A stretch of 64,000 bases of DNA. Source: Clostridium chrysemydis (lineage in GTDB: Bacteria; Bacillota; Clostridia; Clostridiales; Clostridiaceae). Under the pieces are notes generated by a model, which was not told where the DNA came from, made no database searches, and worked only from the letters and a program-made list of their open reading frames with translations. This document shows positions 26,032 through 34,740 of the stretch, one piece after another. The DNA is taken from assembly GCF_015234215.1 (NCBI RefSeq), contig NZ_JADEKP010000001.1, positions 1-64,000 of the forward strand, read 5' to 3'. Made by a program: the position numbers and the translations under genes. Each line of letters starts with the position of its first letter. Position 1 is the first letter of the stretch.

Positions 26032-27054
26032 ATGAAGGGAAAAAAGATAGTAGCCTTAGGCGAAGTTATGATGAGACTTTCACCTAACGGAAACACTAGG
26101 TTTAGCCAAGCTAAGAGTTTTGAGATAAACTTTGGAGGTGCTGAGGCAAATGTTTCTGTTTTTTTAAGTAAGCTTTTAGAAGATGTTAAATTTGTAAGTA
26201 AAGTACCAGATAATCCTATAGGGCATATGGCTTTAGACTTTCTAAAAGGCAATGGAGTAAATACTGAAAACGTTATTTTAGGCGGCGATAGATTAGGAGT
26301 ATACTATTTAGAAAAGGGAACTTCAGTTAGAGGTTCAAAAGTCCTTTACGATAGGGAAAATTCTGCAATGGCTAGTTTAAAAATGGAAGAATTTAAATTA
26401 GAAGAAATCTTTAAGGATGCTGAGTTATTTCACGTATCAGGGATAACTGTAGCTTTAGGTGATGAAAATATAAAGTTTGTAAAAAGCTGCATAGAATATT
26501 GCAAAAATAATTCTATAAAGGTTAGCGTAGATTTAAATTACAGAAGCAAACTTTGGAGTTTCTTTGAATTTACAGAAACTATGAAAGAAATAGTTAAGGG
26601 AGCAGATATAGTATTTGGTTGGATAGATTTAGATAGTGATAACAAAGAATTTAAGTGTATAAAATTTGAAAGTTTAGAAGAAGAAAAAAAATATTTTAAT
26701 AGAGTATTTAAAAGAATGAATAAAGAATTAGGGGTAAAAGCTATAGCAACTACCTTAAGAGAAAATATTTCAAGTTCAAGAAATGCTATAAGGGGAATAT
26801 TTATAGATGAGAGCAAAATTACATATTCAAACAGATATGAGTTTGAAATAATCGATAGAGTTGGCGCGGGAGATGCTTTTTCAGGGGGAGTATTATATAA
26901 CTTTATCAGAAATAATGACGCTCAAAAAATAATAGAGTTTGGAACAAAGGCTGGAGTTTATAAACACACCGTTTTAGGAGATGTGCTATTAGCTTCAGAA
27001 GATGAGATAGATTCAATAAGCAGTAGTAATGAAAACTTTGGAGTTAGTAGATAG
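26032..27054 (+). CDS. kdgK: 2-dehydro-3-deoxygluconokinase (PfkB family)
   Basis: 340-residue PfkB-family sugar kinase phosphorylating 2-keto-3-deoxygluconate. N-terminal VALGEVMMRLSPNGNTRFSQAKSFEINFGGAEANVSVFL is the KDG-kinase substrate-binding pattern, and DRVGAGDAFSGG is the PfkB catalytic motif. It sits between the aldolase and galK with short gaps. Confidence 0.93.
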   Translation: MKGKKIVALGEVMMRLSPNGNTRFSQAKSFEINFGGAEANVSVFLSKLLEDVKFVSKVPDNPIGHMALDFLKGNGVNTENVILGGDRLGVYYLEKGTSVRGSKVLYDRENSAMASLKMEEFKLEEIFKDAELFHVSGITVALGDENIKFVKSCIEYCKNNSIKVSVDLNYRSKLWSFFEFTETMKEIVKGADIVFGWIDLDSDNKEFKCIKFESLEEEKKYFNRVFKRMNKELGVKAIATTLRENISSSRNAIRGIFIDESKITYSNRYEFEIIDRVGAGDAFSGGVLYNFIRNNDAQKIIEFGTKAGVYKHTVLGDVLLASEDEIDSISSSNENFGVSR

Positions 27055-27066
27055 GAGAGAGATATT

Positions 27067-28230
27067 ATGGAAAAGATGATTTTAAAATTCAAAGATATAT
27101 TTAAATATGGTGATGAAAATTTAGATAAGTTCTTTTCTCCAGGAAGGGTTAATCTTATAGGAGAACATACTGACTATAACGGAGGAAATGTATTTCCTTG
27201 TGCTATAAATTTTGGAACATATGCTATAGCTAGTAAAAGAGAAGATAACAAAGTAAGAGTTTATTCTTTGAATTTTGAAGAAGAGGGAGTAAAAGAATTT
27301 ACTTTAGATAATCTAAAAAATATTAAAGAAGATAACTGGGCAAATTACGTAAAAGCTGTAGTTTATTCTTTTAAAAAAGATGGATTTAAAATAGAAAAAG
27401 GCTTTGATTTAGTAGTTTATGGGGATATTCCAAACGGGGCTGGACTTTCTTCATCAGCCTCTTTAGAGCTACTAATAAGTGAGATATTAAAAGATTATAA
27501 TAATTTAGATATAGATACTATAGATATGGTTAAGTTAAGTCAAAAAGCTGAAAATGAGTTTATAGGTGTAAACTGTGGAATAATGGATCAATTTGCAATA
27601 GGAATGGGGAAAAAAGATAAAGCTATATTTTTAGATACTAATTCATTAAAATATGAATTTGTTCCTATCGACTTAAAAGGAATAAAAATAGTTATAGCAA
27701 ACACAAATAAAAGAAGAGGACTTATGGATTCTAAATATAACGAGAGAAGAAGTGAATGTGAAGAAGCTTTAAAAGATATAAAAGAACATAAAAACATAAA
27801 TTCTCTTGGAGAGTTAACTGAAGAAAACTTAGACGAAGCTTTAAGTTATATTAAAAGAGATGTCTGTAAATTAAGAGCTAGACATGCTGTTCTAGAAAAT
27901 AGGAGAACTATAAAAGCTGTAGAACTTTTAAATAAATCAGATATTTCTGGCTTTGGGAAATTAATGAATGACTCTCATGCATCTTTAAGGGACTATTATG
28001 AGGTTACAGGAATAGAGTTAGATACATTAGTAGATTTAGCGCAAAAAACAGAAGGGGTTATAGGGTCTAGAATGACTGGAGCTGGCTTTGGAGGGTGTAC
28101 TATATCTTTAGTAAAAGAAGAAAAAGTAGATGAATTCATAAATAAAGTAAAAAAAGGATACAGAGAAAAAATAGGGTATGATGCAGACTTTTACGTTGCA
28201 GGTGTAGGAGATGGAACTAGAAAGCTATAA
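27067..28230 (+). CDS. galK: Galactokinase
   Basis: 387-residue GHMP kinase for the first step of the Leloir pathway. The galactokinase signature FFSPGRVNLIGEHTDYNGGNVFP, the ATP loop GDIPNGAGLSSSASLE and GSRMTGAGFGGCTISLV are all present. Twelve bases after kdgK, so galactose and uronate breakdown are transcribed together. Confidence 0.97.
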   Translation: MEKMILKFKDIFKYGDENLDKFFSPGRVNLIGEHTDYNGGNVFPCAINFGTYAIASKREDNKVRVYSLNFEEEGVKEFTLDNLKNIKEDNWANYVKAVVYSFKKDGFKIEKGFDLVVYGDIPNGAGLSSSASLELLISEILKDYNNLDIDTIDMVKLSQKAENEFIGVNCGIMDQFAIGMGKKDKAIFLDTNSLKYEFVPIDLKGIKIVIANTNKRRGLMDSKYNERRSECEEALKDIKEHKNINSLGELTEENLDEALSYIKRDVCKLRARHAVLENRRTIKAVELLNKSDISGFGKLMNDSHASLRDYYEVTGIELDTLVDLAQKTEGVIGSRMTGAGFGGCTISLVKEEKVDEFINKVKKGYREKIGYDADFYVAGVGDGTRKL

Positions 28231-28249
28231 ATTTTAGGGAGAGATATTA

Positions 28250-29734
28250 ATGAGTGATATATATTTTAAAATAGATGAATTAATTAATTATGGTATAAAA
28301 AATGAATTGATAGATAGCTTAGACGAAGTATTTATAAGAAATAAACTTTTAGAAGTATTAAAGTTATGTGACTACAAAAAGTCTACTAAAAAAGATTTTT
28401 CTTATGATATAAGTTATATACTTGATGGAATTTTAGATTTTGCAATAGAAAATAATATTATAGAAGATAATATCACAGAAAGAGATTTATTTGATACTAA
28501 AGTTATGGGCTTAATAATTAAAAGGCCATCTGAAATTATTAGAGAATTTAACGCGAGGTATAAGAACTCAAGCAAAGAAGCTACAGATTACTATTATGAT
28601 TTATGTAAAAAATCTAATTATATTAGAACAAAAAGGGTAGAAAAAGATTTAAAGTGGAAAGTTTCAACGGAGTTTGGACCTTTAGATATAACTATAAATA
28701 TGTCAAAGCCTGAAAAGGATCCTAAAGAAATAAAAAAGGCATTAAAAATTAAAGATAGTGATTATCCAAAGTGTTTGCTTTGCAGAGAGTGTGAGGGGTA
28801 TGAGGGTAGACTTAATTACCCAGCTAGAGGAAATCATAGAATAATTCCGATAGAATTAAATAAAGAAAAATGGTTTCTTCAGTATTCTCCTTACGTTTAT
28901 TTTAATGAGCACTCTATAATTTTAAAAGAGACTCACACACCTATGGTTATTGATAGAAATACATTTAAAGAACTTTTAGATTTTATAGAGAAATTTAATC
29001 ATTATTTTATAGGCTCTAATGCAGACCTACCTATAGTTGGAGGGTCTATCCTTTCACATAATCATTATCAAGGCGGAAATTATAAATTCAGTATTGAAAA
29101 AGCAAAGGTAATTGAAAAATACAACATAGAAGGTTTTAAAGATGTCTCTTTAAAAAGAGTTAAATGGCCGCTATCAGTTATAAGGGTGAGTTCAAAAGAT
29201 AAAGAAAAGCTTGTAGAGATTTCAGATTATATCTTAAAAAAATGGAGAGACTACTCTGATTTAGATAATGATATAGTTTCAAATACAGATGGAGAAATGC
29301 ATAACACAATAACACCGATTGCAAGATTTAATGAGGGTAAGTATGAGATAGATTTAGTTTTAAGAAATAATAGAACTACTAAGGAACATCCTTTAGGGAT
29401 ATTTCACCCTCATAAAGAATTACACCACATTAAAAAAGAAAATATAGGACTTATAGAAGTTATGGGACTTGCAGTACTTCCTTCAAGATTAAATAATGAA
29501 ATTAAATATATGATAAGTTATTTAACTAAAGGAGTCTATAACCCTATAATAGAAAGTCATAAGGACTGGTTAGATAGAATTAAAAAAGAAAATAATATAA
29601 CTGAAGATAACGCTTTAGATATATTAAAAAAAGAGATAGGATTAGTATTTAAAGAAGTCTTAGTCCACTGCGGAGTATTTAAAAATAACGAAAGTGGAGA
29701 AAAGGGATTTAATAAATTTATAAATAGTTTATAA
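28250..29734 (+). CDS. galT: UDP-glucose-hexose-1-phosphate uridylyltransferase (class II)
   Basis: 494-residue Firmicute-type GalT. Seen are CLLCRECEGYEGRLNYPARGNHRIIP, IELNKEKWFLQYSPYVYFNEHSI and the catalytic segment GGSILSHNHYQGG with the uridylylated His. It exchanges UMP between UDP-glucose and galactose-1-phosphate. The epimerase galE is not in the window. Confidence 0.96.
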   Translation: MSDIYFKIDELINYGIKNELIDSLDEVFIRNKLLEVLKLCDYKKSTKKDFSYDISYILDGILDFAIENNIIEDNITERDLFDTKVMGLIIKRPSEIIREFNARYKNSSKEATDYYYDLCKKSNYIRTKRVEKDLKWKVSTEFGPLDITINMSKPEKDPKEIKKALKIKDSDYPKCLLCRECEGYEGRLNYPARGNHRIIPIELNKEKWFLQYSPYVYFNEHSIILKETHTPMVIDRNTFKELLDFIEKFNHYFIGSNADLPIVGGSILSHNHYQGGNYKFSIEKAKVIEKYNIEGFKDVSLKRVKWPLSVIRVSSKDKEKLVEISDYILKKWRDYSDLDNDIVSNTDGEMHNTITPIARFNEGKYEIDLVLRNNRTTKEHPLGIFHPHKELHHIKKENIGLIEVMGLAVLPSRLNNEIKYMISYLTKGVYNPIIESHKDWLDRIKKENNITEDNALDILKKEIGLVFKEVLVHCGVFKNNESGEKGFNKFINSL

Positions 29735-29737
29735 AAT

Positions 29738-29778
29738 AAAAGGGCGTTTTAAATTAGTATATTTAAACGCTCTTTTTA
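29738..29778 (+). terminator. Hairpin between galT and galM
   Basis: AAAAGGGCGTTTTAAAT and ATTTAAACGCTCTTTT form a long AT-rich stem ending in a T-run. It may cut down galM transcription. Confidence 0.7.
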
Positions 29779-29796
29779 AAGTTAGGAGAGAAAGTT

Positions 29797-30831
29797 ATGA
29801 GAATTAAAGAGAAAGAATTATTTAAAATAGAAGGAAATAGAGTTATAAAATACACTATAGATAATGAGAATGGGTTAATAGTTAGTATTTTAAATTTAGG
29901 AGGAACTATATTAGAGATAAAGACAAAGGATAAGTTAGGTAAGTTAGAAAATATAGTTTTAAGGTATGAAGATATTAAAGATTATATAGATAATCCAAGC
30001 TATTACGGAAGGACTATCGGGAGGACTTCTGGAAGAATAGATAAAGGTGAGTTCACTTTAAATGGTGAAAAGTATATTTTAAATAAAAATTACGGTAAAA
30101 ATAGTGGTCATGGGGGAAATAAAGGATTTGATAAAGTTATATTTGATTCTAAAATAATAGAAAATGAAGATTCAATAATACTTTCTTTAGAGTATTTTTC
30201 AAAGGATTTAGAGGAGGGCTATCCAGGAAATTTAAAAGTTAAAATAGAGTACGAAATAACTAGGGATAACAGATTAATATTTAGAGTTTTTGGAAAATCA
30301 GATAAAGATACTTTATTAAATGTTACAAATCACAGTTATTTTAACTTATCTGGAAACTATAAAAGAGATATCTTAAACCACAGTTTAAAGATAAGTGCAA
30401 AGAAGTTTTTAGAAATAGATAAAGATGGCGGAGTAACAGGAAATATTTTAGATACAGATAAAAATTTTGATTTTAATTTTGGGAAACTAATTGGAAGAGA
30501 TATTGAAAATAAAGATATTCAATTAAATTTAGGAAACGGATACGATCACCCTTTTATGCTTACAGATAAAAAGATAATAGAGTTATATGAAAAAGAAAGT
30601 GGAAAATATATGAAGATAAAAACTAGTTATCCATCTGTAGTAGTATATACTCAAAACTTTATAGATAACAAAAAGTTATACGGGGGAAAAGAAGTAAAGA
30701 GAAGGATGGGAGTTTGCTTAGAAGTTCAAAATCCACCTATAGGTTATAACGAAGCATTTAAGGAGTATTCAGTTTTAAAAAAGGAAGATATTTTTATAGC
30801 CCAAACAGAATATATATTTGGATTAATATGA
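29797..30831 (+). CDS. galM: Aldose 1-epimerase (galactose mutarotase)
   Basis: 344-residue mutarotase. Marks are YYGRTIGRTSGRIDKGEFTLNGEKYIL, GHGGNKGFDK, NVTNHSYFNLSG with the catalytic His, and LEVQNPPIGYNEAF near the end. It provides alpha-galactose for GalK and closes the island. No clear terminator follows before the next promoter. Confidence 0.94.
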   Translation: MRIKEKELFKIEGNRVIKYTIDNENGLIVSILNLGGTILEIKTKDKLGKLENIVLRYEDIKDYIDNPSYYGRTIGRTSGRIDKGEFTLNGEKYILNKNYGKNSGHGGNKGFDKVIFDSKIIENEDSIILSLEYFSKDLEEGYPGNLKVKIEYEITRDNRLIFRVFGKSDKDTLLNVTNHSYFNLSGNYKRDILNHSLKISAKKFLEIDKDGGVTGNILDTDKNFDFNFGKLIGRDIENKDIQLNLGNGYDHPFMLTDKKIIELYEKESGKYMKIKTSYPSVVVYTQNFIDNKKLYGGKEVKRRMGVCLEVQNPPIGYNEAFKEYSVLKKEDIFIAQTEYIFGLI

Positions 30832-30942
30832 CTAAATATGTACTAATAATTAACAAAATGAAAACAAATGGTTAATAAAACCTTGTAAAACTTTGAATGG
30901 TATTGTAAAATATTACCGCGAGAAAAATTATAGGGGGATAAA

Positions 30943-31248
30943 ATGAAAGAAATATTAAATAAACTAATTAAGTTTTTAAAGGGATTTGGAGTTTTCTTTG
31001 CATCAGTAATTATTCTTATGGTTATAACTGAGTTAGTAATTCCTTCAAAGGTAGAGGTCTCATCTTTAAAATACACAGAAAGTGAAGATAAGCTAAAGTC
31101 TCTAGAAGAAGAGTATTCTAAGATTTCTGAAAAGAGCAATGAAGAAATTAAAAATTTAGAAGATGAAAAGCAAAGATTAATTCAAGAAATTGAGGAATTA
31201 AATTCAAAAAGTAAGGAATTAGATTCAAAAATTAAGGATCTAGGGTAG
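30943..31248 (+). CDS. Single-pass membrane coiled-coil protein
   Basis: 101 residues: a short basic N terminus, one transmembrane helix (about 14-33) and an acidic/lysine-rich coiled coil from about 40 to the end (SLEEEYSKISEKSNEEIKNLEDEKQRLIQEIEEL). I do not recognise a family. It starts with TAGGGGG upstream and ends eight bases before a second protein of the same plan, so the two are probably co-expressed partners. Confidence 0.7.
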   Translation: MKEILNKLIKFLKGFGVFFASVIILMVITELVIPSKVEVSSLKYTESEDKLKSLEEEYSKISEKSNEEIKNLEDEKQRLIQEIEELNSKSKELDSKIKDLG

Positions 31249-31256
31249 AGGGGAAA

Positions 31257-31979
31257 ATGAATAATAAATTTTTAGCATTTATAAAAAAATATAAAATAGT
31301 ACTAGTACTATCATTAGGTATGGTATTACTAATGAAATTTAATGAAAAAGATTATAAAGAAGAGTATGAACTTGCAAACAATAAAATTGTTGAAGTAGAA
31401 GGAAACATTTCAAAGATTGAAAAAGAAAACAATAGTGAAGAGTTAAATAAAGAAATAAATGATTTAAAAGATAAAAGTGGAAAACTATCAGAAGAGGTAA
31501 CTGAAAAAGAGACAAAGTATGATAATTTAGAAGCTGAAAAAGAAGAAAAATTAGAAAAAGAGAAAAGAGAAGCTGAAGAAGATAAGAGAAAAGCTGAAGA
31601 AGAAAAGAAGAGGATTGAGGCTGAAAAAAAATTAGCAGAAGAAAGAAAAGAACAGACAACAAACAATATAACAACAGCTAAACCAAATAATAGCTCAAAT
31701 AATTCAACAAGCGGAAGTCAAAACAAACCTCAAGTGTCACCTAATAATAAACCAGCTACTAATAAAAAACCAACTACTAATAAGAAACCATCTAGTAGTA
31801 ATTCTTCTAATAGTTCGGGTGGACAACCGTCTGGAAGTATAGTATATGCTAACGGGGGAACTTATGAATCAACTAAATACCATAAATCACCGACAGCACA
31901 TAAAATGGAAGGTGCTATAAAAATGACTGAAAGTCAAGCTAAAAATAAAGGATATGTAGCTTGTAAAATATGCTATTAA
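31257..31979 (+). CDS. Membrane-anchored coiled-coil protein with C-terminal CxxC domain
   Basis: 240 residues: transmembrane helix (about 9-26), a long charged coiled coil (about 35-135), a Ser/Asn/Thr/Pro-rich linker (about 135-195), then a small domain with KYHK and a closing ACKICY. The last part resembles the short Cys/His domain found at the ends of some exported nucleases (YHxxxC...GYxPCxxC), but the first Cys is replaced by His here (TAH). The layout suggests a stalked surface protein. Function unknown. Confidence 0.72.
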   Translation: MNNKFLAFIKKYKIVLVLSLGMVLLMKFNEKDYKEEYELANNKIVEVEGNISKIEKENNSEELNKEINDLKDKSGKLSEEVTEKETKYDNLEAEKEEKLEKEKREAEEDKRKAEEEKKRIEAEKKLAEERKEQTTNNITTAKPNNSSNNSTSGSQNKPQVSPNNKPATNKKPTTNKKPSSSNSSNSSGGQPSGSIVYANGGTYESTKYHKSPTAHKMEGAIKMTESQAKNKGYVACKICY

Positions 31980-31981
31980 GT

Positions 31982-32015
31982 AAAAGACTAAGATTTTTAT
32001 CTTAGTCTTTTTGCA
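31982..32015 (+). terminator. Terminator after the coiled-coil pair
   Basis: AAAGACTAAGAT and ATCTTAGTCTTT pair around TTT, followed by TTTTT. Confidence 0.88.
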
Positions 32016-32040
32016 TTTTTATACAAAAACAACAGATAAT

Positions 32041-32111
32041 AAAAAATATATATTAAATTTATAAAAATAAAAAATATATATTAAATTTATAAAAATAAAA
32101 AATATATTTAA
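32041..32111. repeat. AT-only 28-bp tandem repeat
   Basis: Two exact copies of a 28-base unit (32041-32068 and 32069-32096) and the start of a third (from 32097), all A and T. They lie just upstream of the universal stress protein gene and its promoter. Unlike CRISPR there are no unique spacers. Confidence 0.85.
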
Positions 32112-32196
32112 CAAATTTAGTATAAAAAAGGAGTATAATTATATAAAGAAGAATTTTCTATATATAATAATTATTATATAAAAGGAGTGACGAGAG

Positions 32197-32613
32197 ATGA
32201 GTAAGAAAAAAGTATTAGTTCCTGTAGATGGAAGCGATAGAAGCTTAGTATCATTAGAATACGTTAAGGATAATTTTAAACCAGAAGACGTTGAAGTAAC
32301 TATAATGCATGTTAGAGAAATAGTATTCGTTAATGGAATGGCTGTTTCAGAAGAAGTAAGAGATGGAGAAATGTTAGGTAAAAGGGTTTTAGAAGAAGCT
32401 AAGAAAAAATTACCTGGGTTTAACGTAAAAACTGAATTTACTTTCGGCTCTCCAGGAGATGAAATAGTAAACTATACTCAAGAAGACGGAACTGACATAA
32501 TCGTTATGGGTAAAAACACTAACAAAAAGTTTTCTTTTTTAGTAGGGTCAGTTACAGCTTATGTTGTTAAGAGAGTTAAATGTATAGTTATAATGATTCC
32601 AGAAGAATTTTAA
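32197..32613 (+). CDS. Universal stress protein (UspA family)
   Basis: 138-residue single Usp domain. The N-terminal KKVLVPVDGSDRSLVSLEYV and the C-terminal DIIVMGKNTNKKFSFLVGSVTAYVVKRVKCIVIMIP are typical, with a slightly altered ATP-binding glycine motif (GKN-N9-GS in place of GxxGxxxxxxxxxG). Single-gene transcript with a good site (AAAGGAG) and terminator. Confidence 0.92.
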   Translation: MSKKKVLVPVDGSDRSLVSLEYVKDNFKPEDVEVTIMHVREIVFVNGMAVSEEVRDGEMLGKRVLEEAKKKLPGFNVKTEFTFGSPGDEIVNYTQEDGTDIIVMGKNTNKKFSFLVGSVTAYVVKRVKCIVIMIPEEF

Positions 32614-32638
32614 ACATATAAATTATGATTAATTTATA

Positions 32639-32670
32639 AAATCTCGTGCTTTTAGTGCGAGATTTTTTTT
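32639..32670 (+). terminator. Terminator of the universal stress protein gene
   Basis: AATCTCGTGC and GCGAGATT with a short loop (TTTTAGT), followed by eight T. Confidence 0.92.
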
Positions 32671-32811
32671 AGATTAAATTTTGTTTTAATTTGTCGATGA
32701 AATATGTAAATTTAGTGTATTTTTTTAATAGTAAATTGGATATATTTTAAATAAGTATAGTGTATGGTATAATTTTTATATAGAATTAAATCATTAAGGG
32801 AGGATTGGCTA

Positions 32812-33243
32812 ATGAAAGAAAAATTTGATTATAAAGAATGGTTTATGTCATTTATAAATGTATTTGGGTGTGTTTTCTTCATGTTAACTATAGCGTATGT
32901 CCTTTTAGAGTGGATTTTCCATATGGAACTTAGTATATGGTTTATGGCAGGGTATGCTTTAATATATGCAGCTATATCAGCTAAGTCATATATGGATGTT
33001 ACTGTTGAATTAGATCCTATAAACAAACACAAACTAGAAAAGTTATTAGAGTCTGGGGCACTTCCTATAAAGAATAAAGAGGGCGGAAAATATATTTTAG
33101 GAGTTCCTTTTACAGATAAACTTATTACTAAATTTATGGAAGTAAAATTAAGTAATGATAAAACTGTTTTAAGAGGATCTAGAAAATACGTTGAATATAT
33201 AAATAAAATTATTCAAAATAAATCAAATACAGTGAAAAACTAA
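32812..33243 (+). CDS. Hypothetical membrane protein
   Basis: 143 residues with two hydrophobic helices near the N terminus (about 14-36 and 42-60) and a hydrophilic C-terminal half. No family recognised. Good ribosome site (GGGAGG). Stands alone between terminators. Confidence 0.7.
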   Translation: MKEKFDYKEWFMSFINVFGCVFFMLTIAYVLLEWIFHMELSIWFMAGYALIYAAISAKSYMDVTVELDPINKHKLEKLLESGALPIKNKEGGKYILGVPFTDKLITKFMEVKLSNDKTVLRGSRKYVEYINKIIQNKSNTVKN

Positions 33244-33278
33244 AACTGTTGCACTAATTTAAGTGCAACAGTTTTTTA
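33243..33278 (+). terminator. Terminator of the membrane protein gene
   Basis: AAACTGTTGCACT pairs with AGTGCAACAGTTT, followed by a T-run. Confidence 0.92.
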
Positions 33279-33305
33279 ATTTTATAAATAAATTTTTAAA
33301 AACTC

Positions 33306-33334
33306 TTGATAAACGTTTACAAAAGTTATATAAT
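33306..33334 (+). promoter_or_regulatory. Promoter of the ribose operon with cre-like box
   Basis: TTGATA (33306-33311) and TATAAT (33329-33334) with a 17-base spacer. The -35 box overlaps TTGATAAACGTTTACA (33306-33321), which fits the CcpA cre consensus with one mismatch, so glucose repression is plausible. Confidence 0.75.
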
Positions 33335-33350
33335 CTAATTAACAACTTAG

Positions 33351-33375
33351 TTAACCGTTTCACTAAAACGGTTAA
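33351..33375 (+). promoter_or_regulatory. Ribose repressor operator
   Basis: TTAACCGTTT and AAACGGTTAA form a perfect 10-base inverted repeat around CACTA, downstream of the -10 box, where a LacI-family repressor would block initiation. The LacI-type gene at the operon's end is the likely binder. Confidence 0.75.
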
Positions 33376-33397
33376 TCATTAAGAAAGGATGTTTTGT

Positions 33398-34327
33398 ATG
33401 AATAAGGTTTGCGTTTTAGGAAGCATTAATATGGATTTAGTTATAAAAGTAAAAGATATGCCAAGAGTTGGAGAAACAATTTTATCAAATTCTTTCGTGA
33501 AAATTGCTGGAGGCAAAGGAGCAAACCAAGCAGTTGCTGCAAAGAGAGTTGGAAATGAAGTTTCGATGATTGGAAAAATCGGAAAAGATGAAAACGGACA
33601 AATATTAAAAGAGTTATTAGAAAAAGATAATATAGATACAAGTTCAATTTATATAGATAATATTAATCCAACTGGGATGGCTATGATAACAGTTGATAAA
33701 GATAGTAACAACTCTATCGTAGTTATCTCAGGGTCCAATATGACTATAACAAATGATGAAATAATTAAAGCTAAGAAAAAGATAACAGAAAGCGATATTT
33801 TAATTGCACAATTTGAAACATCAGAAGAGTGTATTTTAGAAGCTTTTAAAATAGCAAAAGAAAATAACAAATTAACAATTTTAAACCCAGCACCTGCAAA
33901 AGAGATGAGTGATGAATTATTAAAATATACAGATATAATAATTCCAAACGAAACAGAAGCTGAGGTTATAACAGGAGTTAAAGTTTTCGATATAGATTCA
34001 GCTAAAGCCGCTTCAGAAAAGTTACTAGAAAAAGGTCCTAAATATGTGATTGTAACTTTAGGAGAAAAGGGAGCTGCAGTTATAAATAAAGAAAGATGTG
34101 AAATAGTACAAGCCTTTAAAGTAAATGCTAAAGATACAACAGCAGCTGGAGATAGTTTTATCGGAGGATTAAGTTCAAAGCTAGATACTAAAGATTTAAG
34201 TTTTGATAACTTAATTAAAGCTGTAAGGTTTGGAAATAAAGTTTCCTCTATAGCAGTTCAAAGAGAGGGTGCTATGCCTTCAATACCTACTTTAGAAGAA
34301 ATAGTAGAAGTTTATGGAGATGAGTAA
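33398..34327 (+). CDS. rbsK: Ribokinase
   Basis: 309-residue PfkB-family kinase. N-terminal [40 protein letters not shown] and the catalytic motif [15 protein letters not shown] are diagnostic of ribokinase. ATG 33398 is eight bases after AAAGGA; an ATG at 33389 overlaps that site and is not used. First gene of rbsKDACB. Confidence 0.96.
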   Translation: MNKVCVLGSINMDLVIKVKDMPRVGETILSNSFVKIAGGKGANQAVAAKRVGNEVSMIGKIGKDENGQILKELLEKDNIDTSSIYIDNINPTGMAMITVDKDSNNSIVVISGSNMTITNDEIIKAKKKITESDILIAQFETSEECILEAFKIAKENNKLTILNPAPAKEMSDELLKYTDIIIPNETEAEVITGVKVFDIDSAKAASEKLLEKGPKYVIVTLGEKGAAVINKERCEIVQAFKVNAKDTTAAGDSFIGGLSSKLDTKDLSFDNLIKAVRFGNKVSSIAVQREGAMPSIPTLEEIVEVYGDE

Positions 34328-34329
34328 TT

Positions 34330-34725
34330 ATGAGAAAGACACAGTTATTAAATAGTCAAATTAGTACAGTAATTTCAGAAATGGGACACACAGATTCTCT
34401 AGGGATAGGGGACTGTGGGTTACCTATACCAAATGGTGTTAAAAGAATAGATTTAGCATTAATTAAAAATTTACCAAGTTTCTTAGATACATTAAAAGCA
34501 GTTTTATTAGAATTACAAATTGAAGAAGTGATTCTTGCAAAAGAGACAGAAGAAGTAAGCAAGGAATTATACGAAGAAATATTAAACTGCATAGGTAATG
34601 TAAAAGTAACATTCGTAACTCATGAAGAATTAAAAGAGGACTTAAGAGTGTGCAAAGCTGTAATTAGAACAGGAGAGCAAACTCCATATGCAAATATAAT
34701 ACTAAAGTCAGGAGTTGTATTTTAA
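34330..34725 (+). CDS. rbsD: D-ribose pyranase
   Basis: 131-residue RbsD, which interconverts pyranose forms of ribose before phosphorylation. [27 protein letters not shown] carries the catalytic His and the [14 protein letters not shown] region closes the fold (here [18 protein letters not shown]). Two bases separate it from rbsK. Confidence 0.96.
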   Translation: MRKTQLLNSQISTVISEMGHTDSLGIGDCGLPIPNGVKRIDLALIKNLPSFLDTLKAVLLELQIEEVILAKETEEVSKELYEEILNCIGNVKVTFVTHEELKEDLRVCKAVIRTGEQTPYANIILKSGVVF

Positions 34726-34740
34726 GAGGAGGAGTCTAAT

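Noticed and set aside
31339-31674. Phe/Leu/Ser-rich minus-strand frames opposite the coiled-coil gene
   Set aside because: They are shadows of the Lys/Glu-rich repeats; hydrophobicity arises from the complementary codons.
32041-32111. Possible CRISPR array
   Set aside because: Repeats are directly adjacent with no spacers and consist only of A and T.
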